DNA of 27,000 nucleotides from Symsagittifera roscoffensis (taxonomy: Eukaryota; Xenacoelomorpha; Acoela; Convolutidae): the NCBI RefSeq assembly GCF_963678635.1, contig NW_026971579.1, forward strand, positions 1 to 27,000, given 5' to 3'. Below, piece after piece: positions 1 through 10,000 of this stretch; position 1 is the stretch's first letter, and every line of letters begins with the position of its first letter. Below the pieces are notes generated by a model. The model saw nothing but the letters and a program-made list of their open reading frames with translations. It searched no databases and was not told the origin of the DNA. The translations under genes and the position numbers were made by a program.

Positions 1-668
1 TCAAGTGGTTGAAGAAACCGTGATATCTTTAAGTAACTCTTTTGAAAAAAATTGATCACATTTAAACAACTAACTTACATTTGATTCTCTTCTAAATTTA
101 GGCTTTCTTCTCAGCTTGAAAAACAATAAAGCTTACACTAACCATGAAAATCTAATTTTTTTCCGAAGAAAAAGTCATGTTTATGGCTTATCTTTTAATT
201 TTATCCCCTGTCTATTACCCTGTAAAATGCAAGGTTTTTCCAAAACTATGAGTGAAACAAAGCTTTAAGTCTATGAAAATCAGGTAAAACATAGGCCATT
301 TTTTACGTTACTTTTGCCCAACCGAAATTTAGTTTCCAGGCAAGTTGTCAATTTCTGTTGCTATCTATCAGAGCAAGACATTGGATTTTGCGAATTCTCA
401 AAAAAATACCCTGCAATATTTTTGGCGTGGAAAATTTGCTGTAGTATGGCTATTTTCAATATCGCTCTTTCTATCATTCCACGCCGAATTGTTAGCTGAC
501 TGATGAATCACATCAACATTGTTAGCCTAAATCAACGAACTATTTCTTTTTCAGCACAAAAAAAACGGATTCATCCATCGACTAGCCTCCTTCGAGCATT
601 GGCACATATATATCTTTTATAGCGGCCTATAGAGGAAGAATGAGTAAGAAGAATCTTCTATCTCGCAC
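1..668. other. AT-rich host DNA, probably intronic
   Basis: I see no convincing gene here. The short open frames have no family resemblance and no splice context. Because the FHA-domain gene is read on the minus strand and its second exon appears to end at 669 with a GT donor, this stretch is most simply the following intron. Reading straight through that donor would give a short tail ending at a stop at 617, which is the alternative. Confidence 0.45.
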
Positions 669-866
669 CTGAAGAATCTGTCATCCACTTGAACGATGTC
701 CGCGTGGTATACTGGTGCCTCTTGCTTGATCGTTTTTCCGTTAAGTTGTACTGGGTTGACACTGCTGAGGTTGGTGAGGAGCACCTGCTGGTTGGAATTC
801 ACACTCAGTCTACAGTGGCGTCTGGACACAGTCGGCAACTGCACTCTGATGTCGCATTCTGGCATC
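669..866 (-). CDS. Ki-67-like FHA protein, coding exon 2 (partial gene)
   Basis: This exon encodes the core of a forkhead-associated (FHA) domain, a phosphothreonine-peptide binding fold. Visible signatures are PECDIRVQLPTVSRRHC (the serine-arginine-x-histidine block) and NPVQLNGK (the asparagine-glycine turn). Spacing and wording closely follow the N-terminal FHA domain of the proliferation marker Ki-67. The exon begins after a TTAG acceptor (AG at 868-867) and ends at CAG/GTGCGA (GT at 668-667). Both borders are phase 2, and the first base completes the arginine codon begun in exon 1. The methionine at 865 is therefore internal and not a start. Downstream exons, which would carry the rest of a Ki-67-like protein, are outside the window or unrecognisable here. 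That it is FHA is fairly certain; orthology to Ki-67 is inference from resemblance. Confidence 0.8.
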
Positions 867-885
867 CTAACAACACATACACGTA

Positions 886-1010
886 TATAAAAAAGATGTT
901 ACGATAGTTTTCATTAACTCTTTTAACGGTTTTCGAAATCTAGTTCGTTAACATAATGTTAAGATTATCGTCACTATTAATTCCAATAACTCTTCTTTTT
1001 TCGTACTTTG
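886..1010. repeat. Dispersed repeat, copy 1 (in FHA-gene intron 1)
   Basis: About 113-125 bp, nearly identical to 1518-1642 (a few substitutions, 632 bp apart, same orientation). Both copies have imperfect inverted ends, AAAAAAGATG at one side and CTTCTTTTTT at the other (9 of 10 positions match as an inverted pair). That would fit a small non-autonomous element, but I see no clear target-site duplication. This copy lies inside the intron between the two FHA exons. Confidence 0.7.
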
Positions 1011-1052
1011 CAATGAGCTGTTATAAGTTGAAGTTTAAAAAATCAAAAATAC

Positions 1053-1147
1053 CTTCCGATTGTGATAGATTTGGTGTGCATTGGGAAACTGGCTCCATCC
1101 TGACCATCTCTCTTCAATACCACCACCTTACCATACATTTTGGACAT
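1053..1147 (-). CDS. Ki-67-like FHA protein, coding exon 1 with start codon
   Basis: Minus-strand translation from the ATG at 1147 begins MSKMYGKVVVLKRDGQDG and runs to a glycine-arginine at the exon end, where the donor AG/GTATTT lies (GT at 1052-1051). This matches the first beta strands of a Ki-67-type FHA domain (hydrophobic-lysine-arginine-x-G-x-D-G, then a glycine-arginine before the second exon). The split arginine codon joins exon 2 in phase 2 with no gap in the domain, which supports both splice sites. A pyrimidine-rich stretch ending in CAG sits five bases upstream of the ATG (AG at 1154-1153), so a 5' UTR intron or a trans-splice acceptor is possible. The exon is too short to stand out as an open frame, and I found it by following the domain. 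Confidence 0.78.
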
Positions 1148-1517
1148 ACCTCCTGAAAAAGCCGAACAGTGAAGACGAAAAGCAAACACAGCAACTTCGA
1201 ACCACTTGCGTCATAGCACAGCCAGAATGTTAGTAACGCGAGCGGATCAATTCAGCAATCCTTCCCCCATTCCGTCGTTGGGGGAATGAGATAGCTGAAA
1301 TATCTTCTATATGCTAGAGATTCTCTGTTTAAGAAACCTACCTACCCCGGGTTTTTCGGTAAATATGCTCATCAATCTCTTACAGAGCTAACTTGAGAAA
1401 ATCTCGCAATAGGAACCTTAAACCTATTTATAACGACTGGAACTATTTTTAACTGAGAGCAATATGTAAAATAGTCTACGATAAAAAAAAGTCCTATGAC
1501 AGAAAAATAATAACTTG
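1148..1517. other. Region upstream of the FHA gene start
   Basis: No coding potential seen. It should contain the promoter or 5' UTR of the minus-strand FHA gene. The only structure I notice is a perfect 8-bp inverted repeat, TTCCCCCA at 1262-1269 and TGGGGGAA at 1279-1286, with a 9-base loop. Confidence 0.4.
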
Positions 1518-1642
1518 TATAAAAAAGATGTCACGATAGTTTTCATTAACTCTTTTAACTGTTTTCGAAATCTAGTTCGTTAACATAATATTAAGATTAT
1601 CGTCACTATTAATTCCAATAACTCTTCTTTTTTAATACTTTA
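1518..1642. repeat. Dispersed repeat, copy 2 (upstream of FHA gene)
   Basis: Second copy of the repeat at 886-1010, in the same orientation. The two copies bracket exon 1 of the FHA gene. It ends about 35 bp before the LTR retrotransposon insertion point. Confidence 0.7.
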
Positions 1643-1676
1643 ATCGGTAAAACAAATATGAGAATTATCATTATTA

Positions 1677-2591
1677 TGTAACATTCGTCTACTGCAGTCA
1701 CACATGAGGCTTAAGAAAAATAGGCCCTATAACCACTGGCTCAAGGGTCAGGGACACTATCTCTTGTGTTTTTCTACCTCAAGAACGGTCGGAGCCAGTT
1801 CGGTTCGCTTGTGACATGAGACTACGACCCGTTACAGCTTAAAGGCTACTACTAAAATATCCCCCCACTCTAGAATTAGAAACGTCCCCATACTTAGGTC
1901 TCTAGATACCCAAAATACATGAACGCCGTTAAAAACCGGGTTGGAACAATCCGTTAAGTTACTTTTTATTAGACAGTGTAACTTTGATCCATTTCAGATG
2001 GATCAACCTAAAACTCGCCTTACCTCAACATAACAATTATAAAACACACTCTAGAATTTAAATTAAGTACTCACATTGTAGCACGCTCAAGAACCAGGAA
2101 GTAAATAAGTCGGTAAACAACTCAAGAATTAATAAAGTAACTAATATGAGTTCAATGTTAGTCAGTTTCAACAACAAGAACAAGTTTTTACTCTAGACTG
2201 CAAGTTCTCGTGAACCATTGGGACACTCTAGCTGTCCACCTTTCCACCGAAGGTTCACTCTGGTCCAGTCAAGAATAGTATTCCAATCGTAATAATCCAA
2301 CTCGAGGGAATGCTCTCGTCTCTGTCACAGATGGGACAGCTCTACTCTCGATTATTATAGTGATGGAAATTGCGAATAGCAATTTCCTACTGTTTTTTCT
2401 TGCGACTTTCCCGCGTGTGTGTCTTAATCGTTCTGAAATTGTTCTGATCTCTTTTTCTGATTTTCAGTTCTCGCGAGAAAATCGTGCATGACAGGTTCCA
2501 TTCGAAACTTTGAAAAATTAAATTTCACTCCAAAATCAAGTGTTTTTTGCTTCTCTCAAGGTCAAACTTCCAAATATGACCGACTGGCACA
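1677..2591 (-). repeat. 3' LTR (915 bp)
   Basis: Left-hand long terminal repeat; because the genes run on the minus strand this is the 3' LTR. By eye it is identical to 23809-24723. It carries five copies of the CTTGAG (sense) hexamer. It is only 529 bp upstream of, and in the same orientation as, the FHA gene start at 1147, so transcription starting in it would run into that gene. Confidence 0.95.
1965..1970 (-). promoter_or_regulatory. Polyadenylation signal AATAAA in 3' LTR
   Basis: AATAAA on the sense strand. It lies about 380 bp downstream of the TATA-like box of the same LTR, a normal place for the end of the R region. The 5' LTR has the same hexamer at 24097-24102. Confidence 0.55.
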
Positions 2592-2601
2592 TACTCCCCG
2601 G
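2592..2601 (-). promoter_or_regulatory. Polypurine tract
   Basis: The sense strand reads GGGGAGTA immediately before the TGTGCC start of the 3' LTR. This is a short purine run at the exact position where plus-strand DNA synthesis is primed in LTR elements. It is identified by position and composition only. Confidence 0.6.
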
Positions 2602-3022
2602 ACTCGAGATCGATGTCCTCATCGCGCGCTGTCTTCTGCCAGTGAGTCCCAGAAAAACCGAGTGTTGCTCAAGATACAGTGCCAGTGGTCATTTACAGAA
2701 GTTTGCAGCAGATTTAAGCTTATCTACACCCCAAAATTCACAGCCATTTAAAATTTTCACACTATTGCTAAACAGCAACCAAAATCTGCATACACCTGCA
2801 CCCTTGAATTTTCGCTTTTCAAGCCAATCATTTTAAAATCTCTTTTGTCCTATTCAATCAGGAAATTGTCATGCAGCATTTTCTATTTATATAATAAATA
2901 TAGTATATTAGTAACAATATTTGCTTTGTTAAAATTTCTTTTTCGTGAATCCAAGTTTCACTCAGATCCAAGCTCAAGCCCCCCTTCCCTCTCAAGACTC
3001 AAGATCCATCCGATTTGCCCAT
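2602..3022. other. 3' untranslated region between ORF4 and 3' LTR
   Basis: No gene seen. AT-rich in the middle. It holds four CTTGAG (sense) hexamers, three of them within about 40 bp at 2970-3010, just before the end of ORF4. Confidence 0.6.
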
Positions 3023-6000
3023 TCATCTCGTGCTCTTCACCTTGGAGGTACTGCATCCTGAAGTGCTAGATGCGGCAAACTGTCTCAACAGTTCCTCTTC
3101 ATCATCGGAACTAATCACAATCTCCTCCCAAGCCTTCAGCTGTTCATAGGATCGCATCCATTCTCTCTGCTCCTGCAATCTCTTTGCTTGGTTGGGTAGT
3201 GCCTTCACCCTAGCTTCTCGGTTCAAGCAAAAGGAGTTGTGCAGGCTCAAGCTCACGTTCTTCGCCAGGTCTTCCTCTAGTATCGACTCCCTCGCTTTGG
3301 TATTGTCTCTAGACATCTTACCCACTCTTTTCCATCCTGTCGTGATCGCATTACGATGGGTTAGCAGGGGTCTCTTGAAAGCTTCCGGCCCAATCTCGGC
3401 CTGGAACTGTCGATACTCTTTTTGATGTTTTCTCATGTGATCTTTCGTTGTCATGTACAACAAAGACGTCAGTGTCGCCCGAAACCATGGAAAGTACCTC
3501 AAGCGACTCCATACGTGCCTGACTTCCGTCGGTATGGCGAATACTTTGCACGCAGTCTCAAACAACTCGAGTCTCCTGCTGTAGTCTATCGCGTATATTG
3601 ACTCAGCCGTTGGCGTCGTCGCCTCCCGATACTTCGTTATATTCTCTTCTATCCATCTCAGGGCTAACATCGTACTCACTACTAAGAGCGTCACCTTCTG
3701 CCGGTGATCCGGTAGTCCGATCGACCGAATCTCTTCCACATCCCACACCAGGCAAAGGTTCTTGTGATCTGGATACCACACCGTTTGTGCCAAGCAGTGG
3801 CATGGGCATTCCCCATGAGAGATCTCAATGCTCCTGAGATTACGCTCCCCTGAGGCTTCCAAGAGAGGCTCAAGCTCCATCATTTTCTCGTGCATCGTGT
3901 CGTTGTCTTCCAGGTTCGGAGTACTTCCCACAGGTTTCCCGATCACGTTTTGTCTCTCGTGATCGCTCGTGTTTTCTCTTTCCAACTTCAGAAGATCTTC
4001 TCCCCAGATTTCGCTTAAGTCATCTCTCAATTCTTTTGGTACTGTCCCTTTGATTTTTCTCAACAACTTGTGCGAGTGATGCGACATCCGAGCCAACCTC
4101 ACACACTTGGGCACTGAGAAGGCCTTGTCCACCAGTATTCTCTGGCTGGACACTTCCACCATCGCCATGTGTAGCGGGTAGTGACTTCCGCACAAGTTGG
4201 CCATCATTGACCCTATCAGCGATTTCGCGTTCAATGGCAAGCCATAAGCTTCGCTCATGGGAAATCCCATTTCCGCCTCAAGACCAACCTTCCAGCTCCG
4301 GATGTGTTTTTGAGTCACCTGCAACACCCCGGGCCATGATTCTACGCTCAACGCCGTCACTAAATGATGTTCAGACTCCAGTCTCTCCAGTGCCTGCAGA
4401 CCACACATTCTCGAGAAGAATCCGAGAGCTGTCGCTATATTCACCGTGGTTCTCGCGTAACATTCCGCTATTATTTGCACTTCACTTTTCTCCCTTTCTG
4501 TGATGTCTTCGAACCAAGTGACCAGGTCTTCTTTTTGAAACGACAGTATTCTGACGCATGACCGTCCATCGCAGATGTGCTCTCCGTTCCCACACGTCGA
4601 ATCCAGACAGCTACCCGGCTCCAATTTCTTTGCTGACCCGGGGTCGCTCGTCCTTTCGCTTGGCTCTTGCATCTGGGGTGTGATTAGCTTATGTAGCACA
4701 CTCAACTTCGCCAGATCTTCATCTTCCGTTGGTGCTAACCTCACTCGCTCGGTGGTTTCCTCGATTAGACTCGCATGGGGATGTGGACACCAGGAGGGTC
4801 TTAGTAGCTTCCATATCACTCCCAAGTTCGTGGTTAACAAGCCATCTCCACCGCCCATGTTCACTTCAACTCTCTTGTTTGAGCGCGGTATGCTTATCAC
4901 CTCTGGTGTTTTCTCAAGAATCAGGCCCAGGCTCGGCCCCTCTTTCTCCACCGCGTCTATCTCCATTATTCTTTCTGTCCAAAACTTCAGTAGCTCCGCT
5001 ACCTCATGGTTTCTGTGGGCTCCTCCAGCTTCCGAGTCTAAGAAGGGATTGTAGGCTATTCCCATCACTCCAGACACATATTGGTTTTCCCCCTTCTCAC
5101 TGAGTCTCGAGTACTGTTCTGACGAGGCCAAGTTACGGTGAACATCATGTTCTTCCTCGAACTTCTTATTAGAGAACCTCCGTACCTCGTCCAGCTTTCG
5201 ATGGTTCTCTAAGGATAGTCTGGAACCATCTTCTTTCTCTATTCCTGTACTCTGATATACGTTCAAGATGATCGTTGAGACTCTTCTCTCCATGGTTTTA
5301 CTTCCACTTGCTCTCTGGTGGCATGCCAGGATGGTGCTATCAGACATCATTGACATTGTCCATCTCAAGAAACATGTGGCATCTTTTCTTCTAGCCAGGC
5401 TCAAGCCTGAATTGTCCCTGGCCACGTGTTGCATCAGTGCCTGATACACCTCTAGCTTCTTGCTTCCCAACTTCAGCCTGTCATACGAGGTCAATGTCTC
5501 CAACTCTATTCCCACCAGACTCCAGGTGAACATTAATTGTCCCGCAGTTCTAACGAAGGGATTCGCCATTAGTGGCGGTGCTGATGAGGATGTTCTCATC
5601 GCCTCTTCAAAATGATCCTTCAACAAACTCTGCCAGGACCTCTTCAGATGACTTGCCATCTCTATCTTATTAACCTCGGCTTTTTGCTGGGTGGCCCAAT
5701 TGCGTCGCCTGCGAGCTATTCCACTGTCCAACTTCTTCAAGCAGTCCTCCATTTCCTTCAATGTTTCGAGGGCCACCCACCACGTCCGGGAAGTGTTCCT
5801 CGTCTTGCTCCTCTCCAATGGATCACTCGTCACTTGTTTGCCCATGTCCTGATGTGCCTTCGAGATCCATTCTTTGCCGATCTCCACTTCCCCTACCTGT
5901 CCGTTCGTTGAACCTCTCTTCACGTTTACCTTCTGAGGCTTGAAGTCTTCTTCTGACGTCGAACTGGTGGAAACCTCTATTTCCTTTTCTACTTCAAGTG

Positions 6001-7054
6001 GTTTCCTGAGCTCCGAGCTGTTCTTGTATGCCGCCGTCTTGCATCGGGCCAAAACGATGGGCGCCGTCTCTCTCAAGTTTCCTTCCGAAACAGCATCCAC
6101 TGAAGGACTACCCCATCCTTCCACTTCTCTCTTCCTCTTGCGAGTCTTCACATCTCTGCTCGAGGGTGTTGTGGCTATCATCATTGATTCGACCTCTCCA
6201 TCCACTCCTTCCAACTCTTGCCTCCCCCCTGCTCGAGCCTTAAGGATATTAGTACTTTTAATCATATTACTAGTCCCAACCTTATCCCTTTTTATACCAT
6301 CAACCATTTTATCCACAGTTTTTTGTTTCAGAGTAGAGCTGTCCTCACATTTCTCTTTTCTAGTCTTCGATCGTGCGTTCCTCAGCTCCACTAGCTTGTT
6401 CAGCAGCTCTCTTCTTGCTTTCTCATCCAGGCCCGTTCCTATCAGGAGCGGTTCCCCGAATCTCACTACTGCGTCCCACAGTTCCTTCTTGAACTTGTCC
6501 AGCGTCGTCTCGCTGCCCACTTCTCGATTGAATTCCCCCAGGAATTCCTGCCAAGCGTCATCCTCGAGAGATCCCAAGAATATGTCCCTGTTCCCTTCGA
6601 ACGTGTTCTTCTCCCTTTCCTCCGAGCTCAAGAGTAACATCCCCATATTGAAGGTCTCACCTGCCAATGGCAACTCTAGGTTCTTCCGCGGGGACGGGTT
6701 CAGAGGTGGTGTGGCAGTATCTGCCCAATTCTCTTCGCTCAAGTCTTTCAACAGCTCTTGAGTGGTGAGTTCCTCCCCTGATGGCCCTGGTTCAGGTGTA
6801 TTCCCCACCTCCATGTCTTCTCCAGCTTCACTGAGAGTTTCATCCATACTCTCTTCCTCTGATTCATTTCTTCTTCTCTCGAGAATTCTTTTGAATCGAT
6901 CATCAACGGGTCCACTCCTCTTGTCTCCAGGCGTGTCTACAGACAGTGGTGACGGTGTCGTAGGATCCAGCTTTTTATATTCCGTCAGGGCTACATGCAG
7001 TTGACCTGCTGCATCTAGTTCTGTTCCCTCCTGTGTCACTTCTACTTGTTCCAA
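3023..7054 (-). CDS. ORF4: large protein of unknown function
   Basis: About 1343 codons, open throughout; I do not recognise the family. It is not a typical retroviral or baculovirus-like envelope: I see no signal peptide and no obvious membrane anchor. Visible parts are an acidic, serine- and proline-rich N-terminus (residues 35-120); a basic cluster KTRKRKRE (303-310) like a nuclear localisation signal; a long, mostly helical-looking middle; a Cys/His cluster with C816, C821, H826, C828 and C833 that could bind zinc; a second Cys-rich patch containing CPCHC further on; and near the end IVISSDDEEE (1312-1321), which fits a SUMO-interaction motif with its acidic tail. The frame overlaps the end of ORF3 by about 100 bases in the -1 frame. 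The apparent start at 7054 is TTG; the first ATG is at 6847 (residue 70). It may therefore be made by frameshifting, reinitiation or its own mRNA. I saw no canonical X-XXY-YYZ slippery heptamer in the overlap. Confidence 0.8.
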   Translation of the reverse strand: MEQVEVTQEGTELDAAGQLHVALTEYKKLDPTTPSPLSVDTPGDKRSGPVDDRFKRILERRRNESEEESMDETLSEAGEDMEVGNTPEPGPSGEELTTQELLKDLSEENWADTATPPLNPSPRKNLELPLAGETFNMGMLLLSSEEREKNTFEGNRDIFLGSLEDDAWQEFLGEFNREVGSETTLDKFKKELWDAVVRFGEPLLIGTGLDEKARRELLNKLVELRNARSKTRKEKCEDSSTLKQKTVDKMVDGIKRDKVGTSNMIKSTNILKARAGGRQELEGVDGEVESMMIATTPSSRDVKTRKRKREVEGWGSPSVDAVSEGNLRETAPIVLARCKTAAYKNSSELRKPLEVEKEIEVSTSSTSEEDFKPQKVNVKRGSTNGQVGEVEIGKEWISKAHQDMGKQVTSDPLERSKTRNTSRTWWVALETLKEMEDCLKKLDSGIARRRRNWATQQKAEVNKIEMASHLKRSWQSLLKDHFEEAMRTSSSAPPLMANPFVRTAGQLMFTWSLVGIELETLTSYDRLKLGSKKLEVYQALMQHVARDNSGLSLARRKDATCFLRWTMSMMSDSTILACHQRASGSKTMERRVSTIILNVYQSTGIEKEDGSRLSLENHRKLDEVRRFSNKKFEEEHDVHRNLASSEQYSRLSEKGENQYVSGVMGIAYNPFLDSEAGGAHRNHEVAELLKFWTERIMEIDAVEKEGPSLGLILEKTPEVISIPRSNKRVEVNMGGGDGLLTTNLGVIWKLLRPSWCPHPHASLIEETTERVRLAPTEDEDLAKLSVLHKLITPQMQEPSERTSDPGSAKKLEPGSCLDSTCGNGEHICDGRSCVRILSFQKEDLVTWFEDITEREKSEVQIIAECYARTTVNIATALGFFSRMCGLQALERLESEHHLVTALSVESWPGVLQVTQKHIRSWKVGLEAEMGFPMSEAYGLPLNAKSLIGSMMANLCGSHYPLHMAMVEVSSQRILVDKAFSVPKCVRLARMSHHSHKLLRKIKGTVPKELRDDLSEIWGEDLLKLERENTSDHERQNVIGKPVGSTPNLEDNDTMHEKMMELEPLLEASGERNLRSIEISHGECPCHCLAQTVWYPDHKNLCLVWDVEEIRSIGLPDHRQKVTLLVVSTMLALRWIEENITKYREATTPTAESIYAIDYSRRLELFETACKVFAIPTEVRHVWSRLRYFPWFRATLTSLLYMTTKDHMRKHQKEYRQFQAEIGPEAFKRPLLTHRNAITTGWKRVGKMSRDNTKARESILEEDLAKNVSLSLHNSFCLNREARVKALPNQAKRLQEQREWMRSYEQLKAWEEIVISSDDEEELLRQFAASSTSGCSTSKVKSTR

Positions 7055-10000
7055 GCCATGGGTGCCTTGTATTTTCTCGTGGCAAATTTCATTTCGTCCA
7101 CCAATGCGACGTGTCCCTCCATCACGATCATCCTGCCATCATCCCATATGGGTAGCATATTCTCAAGTCCTTCCTTTTCAAGAGTCCTCAAGACTTTCCG
7201 CACCTCATATCCAGGGGGCTGCGAACCTCTACTCTTTTTCGCTTGCGTCGTCCACGAATTTACCTTCCTCTCGCTGATGTGGAAGTAGACTGCCGCCGTG
7301 TAGCCGATGAACAGGGGATCCCAGCCATCCGTGAAATGCCTCTGCGTTTCCTCCGTCATCATCTTCGCCATTATGGAGGGAACCACCAAGGGACTATTCA
7401 TTCCCAAGGTCATCCTCCTGACTGTCGGGAACTCAGGCATGGTGGCTGGTAGGATTTCTTTCTCCATTATGGCCTCCAGCTCCCTCTTGACTAGTGCAAA
7501 GCACTCCTTCCAGGCGGGGATTCTCAAGACTTCTCGTCCGTTGGCCGTCAATGGGTTTAGGTTCCAAAACTTTGGATACATTTCAATGGGGCCCTCTCGC
7601 TTGCCTCCCATTCTGCATTGCATTTGTCCCCTGAAGTTGCACACCATCATCTCAGCATCTTTCACTTTTCCGAAGAGTACCGTGTTGCTCATACGCGCCC
7701 TGAGCACCTCCTGCTGACACCAATTCAGCGCTGTACCATCCAGTACGCTGATGAGACTCAAGTGCGTCACCGAGTGACGATACGTTATCACCAGGGGATC
7801 TGGAAACGCGTACGTCACTGCTGGACCATAGATGCAGGTCACCACCTCCTCTAGACCCCGGATTATCCCCATTGGGTCCGACCTCATTGCCAGGCACAGG
7901 TCCGTCAACAGAGGCATCCCTCTGTTCGCCTTCTCCCATTCTTCTCTCGAGGTTGGGTTCTCATCTTCACCCGTCATGTATCGATTCTGCATCATGAGGT
8001 ATTGCACCAGCAGTGTCTTCAACCCTGCGGCACACTTGTAGGAGCTGGTTTCAATGCTCGTGTGGACTCTCCCCATAGACAGAGGTTCTCCATATTCCAT
8101 TAACCGATGAAACGATACCAATTCCCCATGGGTCAAGAGTACTAGTGCCAGATACCCATCAACTCGAAGTGTCTCCACTCCTCGACTAAACATGTATGCT
8201 GGGCCCATGTTGAACAAGTATCTGGGGTAAACCAAATACAGGGCCAAGAGCAGGCTGATGGACATGCCCAGTATCTCCTGTACGAAGGCTCCGAAGATAG
8301 TCGCCGTGGTGCCGAACACTCCTGCCAAGAATTCTCTCTCCCAGCAAGGACTCAAGAACTTGAGAATCTCGTAATCTCTCCTAGTCTTCAATTCGCCGTT
8401 GGCGTGCTCTCTCCAAAATCCTCCAATCGTCACTTCATTGGCGGCCGAGACAAATCTAACCACCGTCATGTCTCTCGTTTCCGCTAGCTCCAGTTGCTTC
8501 TCTAGAAAACTCCAGATTTGTTTCACGAGGAGTGGTGCTTCCTCCCTCGTCTTATTCGTGACGTTCTCCAGCCTTGGTGTCAGGAATGGCCACCAGCCAT
8601 TCTCTTGAGTCAAGCGATATTTCATCGATTCTAACTGTTTCTCCGTCTCGACCACATTTCTTCTCTCGTTGTTGGGACCTCTAGTCCTGCTGGTGGAATT
8701 TGCGACTTTCACATCCATACTCCGGAACCACAGGCTGGCCGTCAACTGGTTTATCGCCGGGTGGTCGTCCCCGATGACTGGGCTGAACTTGAGTTGTCTA
8801 GCAAAGTTCGATATCTCTAGCAAGAGTACCTCATCCAATACAATCAGGACGTCGGCCAGTCCGTAAAAGCCCCTCAGTGCATGAGATATGTCAGCCCATG
8901 CCGCCGGCAATTCTGATTTGTAAAGCCTCAAGTTCAATGGCTCCAGCTCTCGATTGGGGGCTGCCATCAGAATCCGCCATTCACTCCCTTCTGCTATCAG
9001 GATCAAGACCGCGTACACGAATTGTAGGGCGGGTGGCATACTTGCGTATCCCGGGGATGTGGTAAACACCACCTTCGTCTTGGACCCAAATCTCGAGGCT
9101 ACGTTCTCTTGTACCTCATTCATCGCCGCAAATAACGCCTGAATAGCCTCCCATATCTTCTTTGATGTCGGAATCTCCTTGCCCTTCAGTTGCTCAAGAA
9201 GTCCCATCGCGTGCAGGTGATCATTCATTCCTGCAAACATTAGCAGCTCAGGTTCACAGGGCATCTCCGACTTTATTGCCACCACTAGAGTCAACATCTG
9301 GTTCAATTCGGCTCCTGGCAAGGAGTATACCAGAGTCTCCGGCCAGAACAACTTGGGAGACGTTCCTTCGAAGTCCGATCCCGCCACAATGACTACTCTT
9401 GCAGCAGCTGGATCTGCTCTATCATAAACTGCCAGAGTTTTGGCCAGTTGGGTGCCACCACAGGGCTTCCCGTACCTGGGATCTTCTGCCAACTTCGGAC
9501 CTTCGTAAGCGGCATCAGGCAATTCCATTCCCCCCGGATTGAGTAGCTTGTCTACCACCTTCAACTGCGCCGGTGTTGCCAACCTGATCCTAGCGATGCC
9601 AGTTCGGTGCTTGGGAGGTTCTGTTATAAGTCCAGGACCCCCCAACAGTTTGAGAGGCCTGTAGTTAATGGGTCCCATGATCGTTTTTGTGGGAATTCCA
9701 GTCAGGTCTGTGGTCTCCATTAACTTCGCTCTCGAGAAGTGCGCTTCGTGAGCTTTCAACCAGTCTATGCAATGATGTCTATTCAGATCCTCGTGCGACA
9801 CTCGTTCGATCCCCAGGGTTTCCGCCAACTCTCGTCTGCATTCCAAACTCTCTAGATCCAGTTCCTTCACCTTCTCAGGATATCTCAAGCGGGCAGTCTC
9901 CATAGACTTCTTTTCTCTCTTGCCATCTGCCACCACCACAGAGGACATCGCCGAGCCCGGAGGTGTTGATGACTCTACCTCCTCCGACTCCATTGGCGTG

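Noticed and set aside
617-865. An independent 82-codon gene
   Set aside because: Its ATG is an internal methionine of an FHA exon preceded by a splice acceptor; the domain continues from exon 1 at 1053-1147.
8351-8364. Near-palindrome CTCAAGAACTTGAG as a special site
   Set aside because: Most simply the chance meeting of one sense and one antisense copy of the enriched hexamer inside coding sequence.
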